Positions 1-5,485 of a stretch of 7,255 bases of DNA are shown here, in pieces. Positions within the stretch are counted from its first letter, which is position 1. Each line of letters starts with the position of its first letter. Both the position numbers and the translations under genes were made by a program. Under the pieces are notes generated by a model. That model was not told the DNA's origin and did no database searches. It worked only from the letters and a program-made list of their open reading frames with translations. Origin of the DNA: Muribaculaceae bacterium (GTDB taxonomy: Bacteria; Bacteroidota; Bacteroidia; Bacteroidales; Muribaculaceae); contig VSPW01000100.1 of assembly GCA_009775535.1 (NCBI GenBank), forward strand, positions 1 to 7,255, in the 5' to 3' direction.

Positions 1-468
1 GTGACAGGGCTTGTCGCTGCTGCTGAGAATAAGGCTTCCACGCAACCTGGAGCTATGTTCAAGGATTTTGAGATAACATATGGTGACGGCACATCCAAAA
101 AATTAAGTGATTACGTCGGTAAAGGTAAATATACGCTGGTTGATTTTTGGGCCAGCTGGTGTGGTCCTTGCATACGTGAGACCGCTGTGATAAAGGATAT
201 ATACAATGAATACGGGCCTAAAGGGCTGGAAGTACTAGGTGTTGCTGTTTGGGATGAGCCTGAAAATACCAAGGATGCCATAGAGAAACATCAGTTGCCA
301 TGGCCACAGATTATAAACGCCCAGACAGTCCCTACTGAATTGTATGGTATATCAGGTATTCCATGTATAATAATTTTTGGTCCGGACGGAAAGATACTTA
401 GCCGGGATAAGCAGGGCGATGCTCTCCGTGCTGATGTCAAGGCCGCAATGGAGGGATTGCTGAAATAG
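1..468 (+). CDS. TlpA-like thiol:disulfide oxidoreductase, C-terminal part (5' end outside window)
   Basis: This is a thioredoxin-fold domain of the AhpC/TSA-Redoxin (TlpA/ResA) type. Counting from the first codon in the window, the redox motif WCGPC is at residues 53-57 (cysteines 54 and 57), preceded by the strand LVDFWAS. The cis-proline is Pro121 in GISGIPC, and FGPDGKI follows at 126-132. Such proteins reduce or exchange disulfides in the periplasm, usually anchored or exported by an N-terminal signal. No signal is visible here and the frame is open to the first base, so the initial GTG is probably an internal valine. Bacteroidota members typically carry an extra N-terminal domain (often DUF4369) before this fold, and residues 1-17 look like the linker. 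The stop is TAG at 466-468, followed by a palindromic terminator shared with the convergent VanZ-like gene. An oddity is Cys122 directly after the cis-proline. The family call is firm; the substrate is unknown. Confidence 0.9.
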   Translation: MTGLVAAAENKASTQPGAMFKDFEITYGDGTSKKLSDYVGKGKYTLVDFWASWCGPCIRETAVIKDIYNEYGPKGLEVLGVAVWDEPENTKDAIEKHQLPWPQIINAQTVPTELYGISGIPCIIIFGPDGKILSRDKQGDALRADVKAAMEGLLK

Positions 469-490
469 ATTTTATACGCAGATACAATTG

Positions 491-518
491 ATGGTGTCCG
501 GAGATCTCCGGACACCAT
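491..518. terminator. Perfect 28-bp palindrome, probable bidirectional terminator
   Basis: The sequence reads identically on both strands across all 28 bases, centred between 504 and 505. As RNA it folds into a 12-bp GC-containing stem with a GATC tetraloop. It lies 22 bases after the stop of the plus-strand TlpA-like gene and 3 bases beyond the stop of the minus-strand VanZ-like gene, where a shared terminator of two convergent genes is expected. On the plus strand it is followed by a T-rich stretch (TTCTTATTT). The minus-strand flank is less T-rich. Confidence 0.75.
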
Positions 519-521
519 TTC

Positions 522-917
522 TTATTTCCGGAAAATTCTTTTTATTACAGGTGGCGCAGTCATTGCGGCTATAATGCATCCAGTGCAGTCAGCGATAAAA
601 TCAAGCCAGTCGCCGGAACGTCCTATGTCCATCAATTGCTGTATGATTTCTATTATTCCTCCAAACATGCATCCGGATAATGTGAATATTGCCAATTTTT
701 TCTTTGTAAGCCTACGATATGAAGGGTTGGTACGATAGTAGTCAAATAAGATTGCAGAGACAAAACCGCCAAACATTATTGCATGGACAAATTTGTCGAT
801 ACCAGGTATGATTGGGATCCCTCCGGTGGGTACAGGATCTGGGAACAGGGTGAGGTAGAGTATTATGGCGGTAGTGATTGCAGTAGGCAGGTATCGTGTG
901 ATCTTATATTGTCGCAT
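522..917 (-). CDS. VanZ-like family integral membrane protein
   Basis: This 131-residue protein has the VanZ-like layout: four hydrophobic segments at about 9-26, 44-60, 74-96 and 106-125, with short polar loops. Conserved family positions are visible: YLTLFP near the end of helix 1, DKFVHAIMFGGF at 41-52 at the start of helix 2, GIIEIIQQL at 87-95, and GRSGDWLDFIADCTG at 99-113, where acidic and arginine residues flank the last helix. The family is named after VanZ of the teicoplanin-resistance cluster, but most members, including short chromosomal ones like this, have no established function. Drug resistance should not be inferred. It lies 102 bases downstream of rpoD on the same strand. 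No TAnnTTTG box is visible in that gap, so it may depend on readthrough past the intervening hairpin. The ATG start is chosen because hydrophobic helix 1 begins just after it; no Shine-Dalgarno sequence is seen. Confidence 0.87.
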   Translation of the reverse strand: MRQYKITRYLPTAITTAIILYLTLFPDPVPTGGIPIIPGIDKFVHAIMFGGFVSAILFDYYRTNPSYRRLTKKKLAIFTLSGCMFGGIIEIIQQLMDIGRSGDWLDFIADCTGCIIAAMTAPPVIKRIFRK

Positions 918-942
918 TGTTGAACGGTGCTACATAAAGCAG

Positions 943-978
943 TCCGCGCCCTTTTGGGCTGTTGACCCGGGGCGCGGA
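943..978 (-). terminator. GC-rich hairpin between rpoD and the VanZ-like gene
   Basis: Arms 943-951 (TCCGCGCCC) and 970-978 (GGGCGCGGA) are perfect 9-bp complements around an 18-base loop. One mismatch away a further pair (941/980) could form. Read in the direction of rpoD transcription, it starts about 40 bases after the rpoD stop and ends 25 bases before the VanZ start. No run of T follows on the minus strand, so it is not a textbook intrinsic terminator. It could be a partial terminator, an mRNA 3'-end stabiliser or a processing site. A smaller alternative stem, GCCC-TTTT-GGGC, overlaps the left arm and could compete with it. Confidence 0.5.
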
Positions 979-1019
979 GTATTTGTTAATGCCTTAAATA
1001 TTTCTTTTACGCTGTGTGC

Positions 1020-1880
1020 CTATTGGCCGAGATACGTCTTTAGAAGCCTGCTGCGCTGACCTTTAAGCCTCCGTATGGCTTTTTCTTTGATTTGGCGTAC
1101 GCGTTCGCGTGTAAGGTCAAACTTAGCGCCGATTTCTTCAAGGGTCATTTCCTGGCAGCCTATGCCGAAGAACATTTTTAGTATTTCACGTTCACGCTCA
1201 TGCAATTGGTGCAAGGCCCGGTCTACTTCCTTGGACAAAGATTCCTGGGTGAGTGTGGCATCGGCCATAGGTGAATCATCATTGGTCAGCACATCAAGCA
1301 GTGAATTGTCCTCGCCTTCAACAAACGGGGCGTCAACTGAAATGTGGCGTCCAGATACTTTTAAGGTGTCGGCTATTTTTTCAACAGGTACATCCAGACT
1401 TTCAGCGAGCTCTTCAGGAGATGGGCGTCGCTCATTTTCCTGCTCGAACTTGGATAGGGCCTTGGATATCTTATTGAGCGATCCTACCTGATTAAGGGGC
1501 AGACGCACAATACGTGACTGTTCGGCTAAGGCTTGTAGGATTGACTGACGAATCCACCACACAGCGTAAGAAATGAATTTGAATCCACGTGTCTCGTCAA
1601 ACTTCTGTGCTGCCTTGATAAGGCCAAGGTTGCCTTCATTGATGAGGTCGGGAAGGCTGAGACCTTGATTTTGGTACTGTTTGGCTACAGAGACAACGAA
1701 TCGAAGGTTTGCGCGTGTCAATTTTTCAAGCGCCGCTTGGTCGCCTTGTTTGATACGCTGTGCGAGTTCGACTTCCTCTTCAACTGAAATCAGTTCTTCA
1801 CGTCCGATTTCCTGTAGATATTTGTCAAGTGAAGCACTCTCGCGGTTGGTAATCGATTTGGTGATTTTTAATTGTCTCAT
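1020..1880 (-). CDS. rpoD: Primary RNA polymerase sigma factor (RpoD/SigA), Bacteroidota type
   Basis: The protein directs RNA polymerase to housekeeping promoters. Regions are seen in order over 286 residues. Region 1.2 is at about 17-40 (SLDKYLQEIG). Region 2 is at about 56-125, with the core-binding DLINEGNLGLIKAAQKFD at 78-95 and the -10 melting/recognition segment FKFISYAVWWIRQSI at 100-114. Region 3 is at about 130-210. Region 4 is at about 215-280, with the -35 helix-turn-helix TLEEIGAKFDLTRERVRQIK at 246-265. There is no region 1.1, which is normal for the roughly 32-kDa primary sigma of Bacteroidota and separates it from the 600-residue proteobacterial form. The exact MRQLKITKSITNRES start, as I recall it from Bacteroides primary sigma factors, fixes the ATG at 1878-1880. 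A TAnnTTTG box lies 37 bases upstream, so it may transcribe its own gene. The reading frame is intact. Confidence 0.97.
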   Translation of the reverse strand: MRQLKITKSITNRESASLDKYLQEIGREELISVEEEVELAQRIKQGDQAALEKLTRANLRFVVSVAKQYQNQGLSLPDLINEGNLGLIKAAQKFDETRGFKFISYAVWWIRQSILQALAEQSRIVRLPLNQVGSLNKISKALSKFEQENERRPSPEELAESLDVPVEKIADTLKVSGRHISVDAPFVEGEDNSLLDVLTNDDSPMADATLTQESLSKEVDRALHQLHEREREILKMFFGIGCQEMTLEEIGAKFDLTRERVRQIKEKAIRRLKGQRSRLLKTYLGQ

Positions 1881-1917
1881 TTTCTACGTATATGCGAATA
1901 TCTTGTCTAAAATCGTG

Positions 1918-1925
1918 CAAAATTA
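1918..1925 (-). promoter_or_regulatory. Putative -7 box of the rpoD promoter (TAATTTTG)
   Basis: On the minus strand the bases read TAATTTTG, an exact match to the Bacteroidota -7 consensus TAnnTTTG, 37 bases before the rpoD ATG. That spacing would give a leader of roughly 30 bases. No clear TTTG element is present 19-21 bases upstream, so only half of the promoter is recognisable. The position, between the exporter hairpin at 1992-2028 and rpoD, fits an independent rpoD promoter. Confidence 0.5.
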
Positions 1926-1991
1926 ACAAAAAAAATCGAGAATAAGGCTATGTGCCTCCAAATTTGTCAATCTGTACTGTATAACAACGAG

Positions 1992-2028
1992 ACAATGGGC
2001 CACATTGTTATGTCATGTGGCCCATTGT
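1992..2028 (-). terminator. Strong hairpin after the ABC exporter operon
   Basis: A perfect 14-bp inverted repeat (arms 1992-2005 and 2015-2028, core ATGGGCCACAT) flanks a 9-base loop. It begins 16 bases past the stop codon of the minus-strand permease gene and lies upstream of the rpoD promoter box. The minus-strand sequence after it is moderately T-rich (CTCGTTGTTAT). This is the expected position for the exporter operon's terminator, separating it from rpoD. Confidence 0.75.
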
Positions 2029-2044
2029 TAGTCTGTTTTAAGAA

Positions 2045-3301
2045 TTATTTGTATGTGGCCCAGCGTATGAGTTCCCGTAGATTTGGCTTCTTGCCGTACA
2101 TGAATATGCCTACGCGGTAGATTTTTGCCGCGAGCCATACCACCAGCATGGTCGATACATAAAGCACAACCAAAGCCAATATGATTTCACCGGTTGATAT
2201 TCCGAACGGTATGCGGGCCAACATGACCATAGGCGAAGTGAACGGTATTACAGAAAGCCAGAAAGCCAATGTAGAGTTAGGGTCATTTGCTACTGACATG
2301 GCCATTATCAGTCCGAGCATGATGGGTATAATGACTATTGACTGTAGCTGTCCTGCATCCTGTATATTGTCTACAGCAGACCCTATGGCCGCAAATATTG
2401 CTGAATAGAACAGGAAACCGCCAATCAGGAACAGCAGGAGATATGCAAACAGACTTATTATGTAACCTGTATCACCCAACTGTGAGAGCACGGACATCAA
2501 TTCAATATCGTTGCCTGTCACCATAGACGTGAGCGAAGGCATTAGCCATGCAGATACGCTGCATATCAGTATCCCCCATATCAGGATTTGTACAGTGGCG
2601 ACAAGTCCGATACCAAGAATTTTTCCAAGCATGAGTTTGGTTGGGCTTACCGATGACACTACAATTTCTAGCACACGGTTGTTCTTTTCTTCTATTATGC
2701 TTGTCATCACCATTTGTCCGTATATGAGCAGGAACATGTAGAGGATGAATGTCATTGCAATACCGATAAAGAACGATACCATGGAAGATGTGGATTTTTC
2801 CTGTCCGATACGTTCTGTAGTGATTACAACATTAGCTTTTGTATCATCAAGGATCTGCCGTATATTATCATATCCTAGCTCACGCAGGCGTATGTCCTCA
2901 ATTGTAGATGATATCTGTTGGGATAGGTTTGATTCCAACTCTATTGATGCCGCCTCATGGGTACGCAAGCTTATGCTTGAAGGGTTCTTTATTATATCTT
3001 CGCCAATAACCAGGACGCCGAATATGTTTTTGTTGGCTTCAAGCGTATCGGTGCTTGTCCCTGGTGCGTAAGCGGTGATGTGGACAGACTGTGAATTTTG
3101 TAATGTCGGGGCAATCATTCCGCTGAAGTCAATGACGGCAATTTCTTTTTGGCTTGGTGTTGAAACCATCATTATCAAGGCTGGTGCGGCCATGAGGCCA
3201 ATCATAAGGATCGGCATGAGGATGGTTGTGATGATGAAGCTTTTACGCGAGACACGTTGGAAAAACTCGCGGCTTATTATTAGTGATAGTGATGATTTCA
3301 T
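2045..3301 (-). CDS. ABC-2 type exporter permease (NatB-like)
   Basis: This is the membrane subunit of an ABC exporter in the inner membrane, 418 residues long. A first hydrophobic helix at about 22-45 is followed by a large extracytoplasmic domain (about 46-172). Then come membrane segments at about 173-199, 225-253, 280-308, 320-337, 345-365 and 371-393. Between segments 2 and 3 lies SIIEEKNNRVLEIVVSSVSP (201-220), the conserved cytoplasmic coupling stretch of NatB/ABC-2 family permeases. The one-helix, big-loop, six-helix topology also matches NatB, which was described in Bacillus as part of a sodium exporter. The substrate here is unknown, so sodium export is only one option. Its start codon overlaps the ATPase stop by four bases (ATGA at 3298-3301), implying coupled translation and a 1:1 complex. 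The reading frame is intact, and a strong hairpin follows the stop. Confidence 0.92.
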   Translation of the reverse strand: MKSSLSLIISREFFQRVSRKSFIITTILMPILMIGLMAAPALIMMVSTPSQKEIAVIDFSGMIAPTLQNSQSVHITAYAPGTSTDTLEANKNIFGVLVIGEDIIKNPSSISLRTHEAASIELESNLSQQISSTIEDIRLRELGYDNIRQILDDTKANVVITTERIGQEKSTSSMVSFFIGIAMTFILYMFLLIYGQMVMTSIIEEKNNRVLEIVVSSVSPTKLMLGKILGIGLVATVQILIWGILICSVSAWLMPSLTSMVTGNDIELMSVLSQLGDTGYIISLFAYLLLFLIGGFLFYSAIFAAIGSAVDNIQDAGQLQSIVIIPIMLGLIMAMSVANDPNSTLAFWLSVIPFTSPMVMLARIPFGISTGEIILALVVLYVSTMLVVWLAAKIYRVGIFMYGKKPNLRELIRWATYK

Positions 3302-4275
3302 TTCGCTTCGTTATAGACTGGTGGTTGTGTTGTTGTATTGTTGCTGTTTTCGACCGCTGAGATGAATATTTCGTCCATTGAAGGCATCAGTGGCGAGAAC
3401 GAATTTATTAATACCGTATTGTTGGCAGCTGCCAGCATAGGCCGTAGGGCATCAGCGGAACGCAGCGTGAAATCAACGGTAGATGATGAAAGTTTATCGT
3501 TGTCAGACTGCCTGGACGAAACAACAAACGGTTCGATTGCTTGCATAAGCTGATGTGCATCTGAGCTTGCCGAATCGAATGTTATCCGGTAGCGGTTTGC
3601 ACCGTACTGTTTGCGTAGTGCCTCTACATTTCCAGTGAGGATGTTGTGTGAATTATTTATAAGTGTAATGTCATCGCAAAGCTCCTCCACGCTACTCATA
3701 TTGTGGGTTGAAAAAATGACAGTTGCTCCTTTGTCACGAAGTTCAAGTATCTCGCGTTTCAGTATGCCTGCATTTATAGGGTCAAAGCCGGAGAATGGCT
3801 CATCAAAAATAAGCAGGCGAGGATTGTGGAGTACGGTGATTATGAACTGTATCTTCTGGGCCATACCCTTAGACAGTTCCTCTACTTTTTTGTTCCACCA
3901 GGATGTTATTTCCAACTTCTCGAACCATTGGTCAAGGCTGCGCCGTGCATCTTTTTTCGATAGGCCCTTTAGCCTAGCAAAGAACATGGCCTGCTCCCCG
4001 ACCTTCATCTTTTTGTATAGGCCACGTTCTTCCGGGAGATACCCGATGTTATAGATGTCTGATGCAGACAATTGATGTCCGTCAAAGCGTACTATGCCTG
4101 AATCTGGGGCTGTTATATGGTTTATTATACGGATTAAAGTGGTCTTTCCTGCTCCGTTAGGCCCAAGTAGTCCATAAATTGATCCTTGGGGGATATCAAT
4201 GCTGACATCAGTTAGCGCCTGATGGCGTGTATACGTCTTATTGACGTGACTGACCTCAATAATGTTGTTGCTCAT
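3298..4275 (-). CDS. ABC exporter ATP-binding protein (NatA-like)
   Basis: This is the cytoplasmic ATPase that powers the adjacent permease, 325 residues long. Walker A GPNGAGKT is at 38-45. The Q-loop region reads GYLPEERGLY at 78-87, with Glu where Gln is usual, as is common in NatA/YhaQ-type proteins. The signature is LSKGM at 134-138 instead of LSGGQ. Walker B LLIFDEP is at 154-160, the D-loop SGFD at 162-165, and the switch His191 lies in STHNM. All catalytic residues are present, with Glu159 as the general base. Residues from about 225 to 305 form the extra C-terminal domain seen in this subfamily (DUF4162-like). The last 15 residues are Asn/Thr-rich and probably disordered. It is the first gene of a two-gene operon with the permease. 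The 103 bases upstream are A/T-rich, and I found no convincing promoter there, so cotranscription with the YkvA-like gene upstream is possible. Confidence 0.94.
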   Translation of the reverse strand: MSNNIIEVSHVNKTYTRHQALTDVSIDIPQGSIYGLLGPNGAGKTTLIRIINHITAPDSGIVRFDGHQLSASDIYNIGYLPEERGLYKKMKVGEQAMFFARLKGLSKKDARRSLDQWFEKLEITSWWNKKVEELSKGMAQKIQFIITVLHNPRLLIFDEPFSGFDPINAGILKREILELRDKGATVIFSTHNMSSVEELCDDITLINNSHNILTGNVEALRKQYGANRYRITFDSASSDAHQLMQAIEPFVVSSRQSDNDKLSSSTVDFTLRSADALRPMLAAANNTVLINSFSPLMPSMDEIFISAVENSNNTTTQPPVYNEAK

Positions 4276-4378
4276 TGAAATTAGTGAAAACTTAATGTGA
4301 GAATATTCATGTTTTACATTATCAGACGCAACAATAATTAAAAAATTTCAAGATGCCATCGAATTTTCCAATTTTTTT

Positions 4379-4690
4379 CTATTGTGGGTTGGGTGGCATG
4401 GATATATTGGGCTGTTCTTGTTGGAATGGTGGTGGGGACAACGGCTCTGAGGATTCAAGGATTTCATTTTCAGCGAACCATTCAGTCAACTTTGCGTCCG
4501 CACGTCTTTTTATTTCTGGGGTGACGTTCTTCCATACAGAATGCAATGCCCACGCCAGGGCTATAAGGTCATCGGTATATCCCAGACCGATAATGAAGTC
4601 AGGCACAGCATCGGTTGGCAGGATGAAATATCCCAAAGCACCGTATATCCGGGCTTTATCTGCAAACGACACTTTTTTGTCAAGAGACAC
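4379..4690 (-). CDS. YkvA/DUF1232 family protein, in-frame C-terminal portion
   Basis: The intact frame encodes 103 residues from a GTG at 4688-4690. It carries the core of the DUF1232 (YkvA) domain: DKARIYGALGYFILPTDAVPD (11-31) with the family's PxDxxPD, then GLGYTDDLIAL at 35-45 and a helix ending in the KLTEWF segment. The tail, about 78-103, is rich in Pro and Gln and probably disordered. The family is made of small membrane-associated proteins of unknown role. Compared with usual members of about 120-150 residues, the first conserved block (a basic amphipathic helix, then a hydrophobic helix) is missing from this frame. That block is found directly upstream in another frame (see 4691-4804), so the GTG is probably not the original start and the gene is likely broken or mis-sequenced. 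A minus-strand neighbour, the exporter ATPase, starts 103 bases downstream. Confidence 0.7.
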   Translation of the reverse strand: MSLDKKVSFADKARIYGALGYFILPTDAVPDFIIGLGYTDDLIALAWALHSVWKNVTPEIKRRADAKLTEWFAENEILESSEPLSPPPFQQEQPNISMPPNPQ

Positions 4691-4804
4691 GTAAAAGCAA
4701 CAGTGCGGGGCGGATAATGCCTATTCCCGCCTTTTTCGCGGTTTTACGGATCTTTGTCCAAAATCGTTTTGAAGAAAAAATCGTCTATATTTTGAAACAT
4801 CCAT
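4691..4804 (-). pseudogene. Displaced N-terminal segment of the YkvA/DUF1232 gene (two compensating frameshifts)
   Basis: From an ATG at 4802-4804 the minus strand reads MDVSKYRRFF, in the same frame as the downstream DUF1232 core. It then continues into non-family sequence and stops at a TAG (4721-4723). Shifting by -1 at the T-run (plus-strand A-run 4775-4780) opens SSKRFWTKIRKTAKKAG followed by IGIIRPALLL, which closely resembles the usual YkvA N-terminus (FW.KI.K.AKKAG..., then a hydrophobic helix with ALLL). A second, opposite shift near the T-run at 4693-4696 returns to the frame of FYVSLDKKVSFADKA. Restoring both gives one continuous protein of about 141 residues, the normal family size. 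Two T-run length changes explain it: one T missing (or two extra) at the first and two missing (or one extra) at the second. It could be a true pseudogene or homopolymer errors in the sequence. Confidence 0.7.
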
Positions 4805-4812
4805 AGATTTAT

Positions 4813-4820
4813 CAAATTTA
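4813..4820 (-). promoter_or_regulatory. Possible -7 box (TAAATTTG) for the YkvA-like gene
   Basis: The minus strand reads TAAATTTG, an exact TAnnTTTG match. A TTTG lies upstream but about 24 bases away, longer than the usual 19-21. The box is only 8 bases from the reconstructed ATG at 4804, which would leave a nearly leaderless mRNA. In such A/T-rich DNA a chance match is a real possibility. Confidence 0.3.
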
Positions 4821-4952
4821 ATTATCTTTAAAACGTAAATATAGCAAAAACGGACATATGATAAAAGTGTAATAATGTTAATTTAAAGATATTATATTGT
4901 AAACATGGAAATCTCTAAATGTTTTGGCGCAAACAAAATGGGGATAAAAATG

Positions 4953-4982
4953 TTTGTTAGTCGAATAAATTGAGTAACTTTG
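4953..4982 (+). promoter_or_regulatory. Putative Bacteroidota-type promoter of the dCMP deaminase-protease operon
   Basis: An exact -7 box TAACTTTG (TAnnTTTG) is at 4975-4982, and a TTTG -33 element is at 4953-4956. The 18-base gap is one short of the usual 19-21. Transcription would begin about 6-8 bases past the box, leaving a leader of roughly 14 bases before the ATG at 5003. The 198-bp gene-free, A/T-rich spacer (4805-5002) holds this element, and no hairpin strong enough to call a terminator was seen in it. Confidence 0.65.
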
Positions 4983-5002
4983 CCAATTCTTAATAATGTG
5001 CG

Positions 5003-5449
5003 ATGAAAGAGCATAATGATAAGCAGGAAGTACTAGATCGCCGGTATCTGCGTATGGCGCACATATGGGCAGAAAACTCGTATTGCGAACGGCGGAAAGT
5101 CGGTGCTATATTGGTGAAGGATAAAATGATAATTTCAGATGGTTATAATGGGACTCCTGTCGGATTTGAAAATGTATGCGAAGATCCAGATGGGATTACA
5201 AAACCATATGTGCTTCATGCAGAGGCTAATGCGATATCAAAAGTGGCCAGAAGCAATAATTCCAGTGATGGCTCAACGCTGTATGTGACAGCATCGCCCT
5301 GTCTGGAATGTGCCAAGCTTATAATACAGTCTGGAATAAGGAGAGTGGTGTTCAATGAACTTTACCGTATAACAGACGGTATAGACCTTATGCGTAGGGC
5401 CGGTATAGAATGTATACAAGTAGAAAATCTGACGTGTGATAATCAATAA
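5003..5449 (+). CDS. Deoxycytidylate (dCMP) deaminase
   Basis: This enzyme converts dCMP to dUMP with release of ammonia, supplying thymidylate synthase; it acts in the cytosol. The 148-residue protein shows the zinc-dependent cytidine/deoxycytidylate deaminase signature: HAE at 72-74 (zinc ligand His72, proton shuttle Glu74) and PCLEC at 99-103 (zinc ligands Cys100 and Cys103). Features of the dCMP branch are CERRKVGAILVKD at 28-40, GYNGTP at 47-52 and Cys59 in NVCED, a region that can carry a second metal or substrate-loop role in the family. Length is typical. It is also related to ComEB-type proteins, which share the fold. The ATG follows a clear promoter by 20 bases without a Shine-Dalgarno sequence, as is usual in this phylum. 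The next gene starts 37 bases after the stop with no visible terminator or promoter between, so the two are probably cotranscribed. Confidence 0.93.
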   Translation: MKEHNDKQEVLDRRYLRMAHIWAENSYCERRKVGAILVKDKMIISDGYNGTPVGFENVCEDPDGITKPYVLHAEANAISKVARSNNSSDGSTLYVTASPCLECAKLIIQSGIRRVVFNELYRITDGIDLMRRAGIECIQVENLTCDNQ

Positions 5450-5485
5450 GATTGAAAACGCCATAATTATTGCTATAAAAACGCG

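Noticed and set aside
522..917. Reading the VanZ-like gene as glycopeptide resistance.
   Set aside because: No vanHAX, vanRS or vanY genes are present, and short VanZ-like proteins are widespread and of unknown function.
1075..1491. Long open frame on the plus strand opposite rpoD.
   Set aside because: It lies wholly antisense to a highly conserved sigma factor gene, its translation is Ser/Arg-rich with no recognisable domain, and it is a frame shadow.
895..1880. The sigma factor and the VanZ-like protein both begin with MRQxKIT followed by Lys/Arg, which might hint at a duplicated translation-initiation region.
   Set aside because: The likeness covers only seven or eight residues, the codons differ at several positions, and the upstream bases do not match. 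Chance plus a preference for A/T-rich, lysine-coding starts explains it.
4287..4294. TAAGTTTT on the minus strand as the -7 box of the exporter operon.
   Set aside because: The last base departs from TAnnTTTG, it lies only 11 bases from the start codon, and no TTTG is found at the right distance upstream.
4340..4378. A/T-only inverted repeat between the YkvA-like gene and the exporter ATPase as a terminator.
   Set aside because: The pairing is all A-T with no GC core, too weak to call a terminator hairpin.
4930..4956. Six-base inverted repeat CAAACA...TGTTTG overlapping the -33 element of the dCMP deaminase promoter, a possible operator.
   Set aside because: The arms are only 6 bp in A/T-rich DNA with a 15-base spacer, so chance occurrence is likely and there is no supporting regulator nearby.
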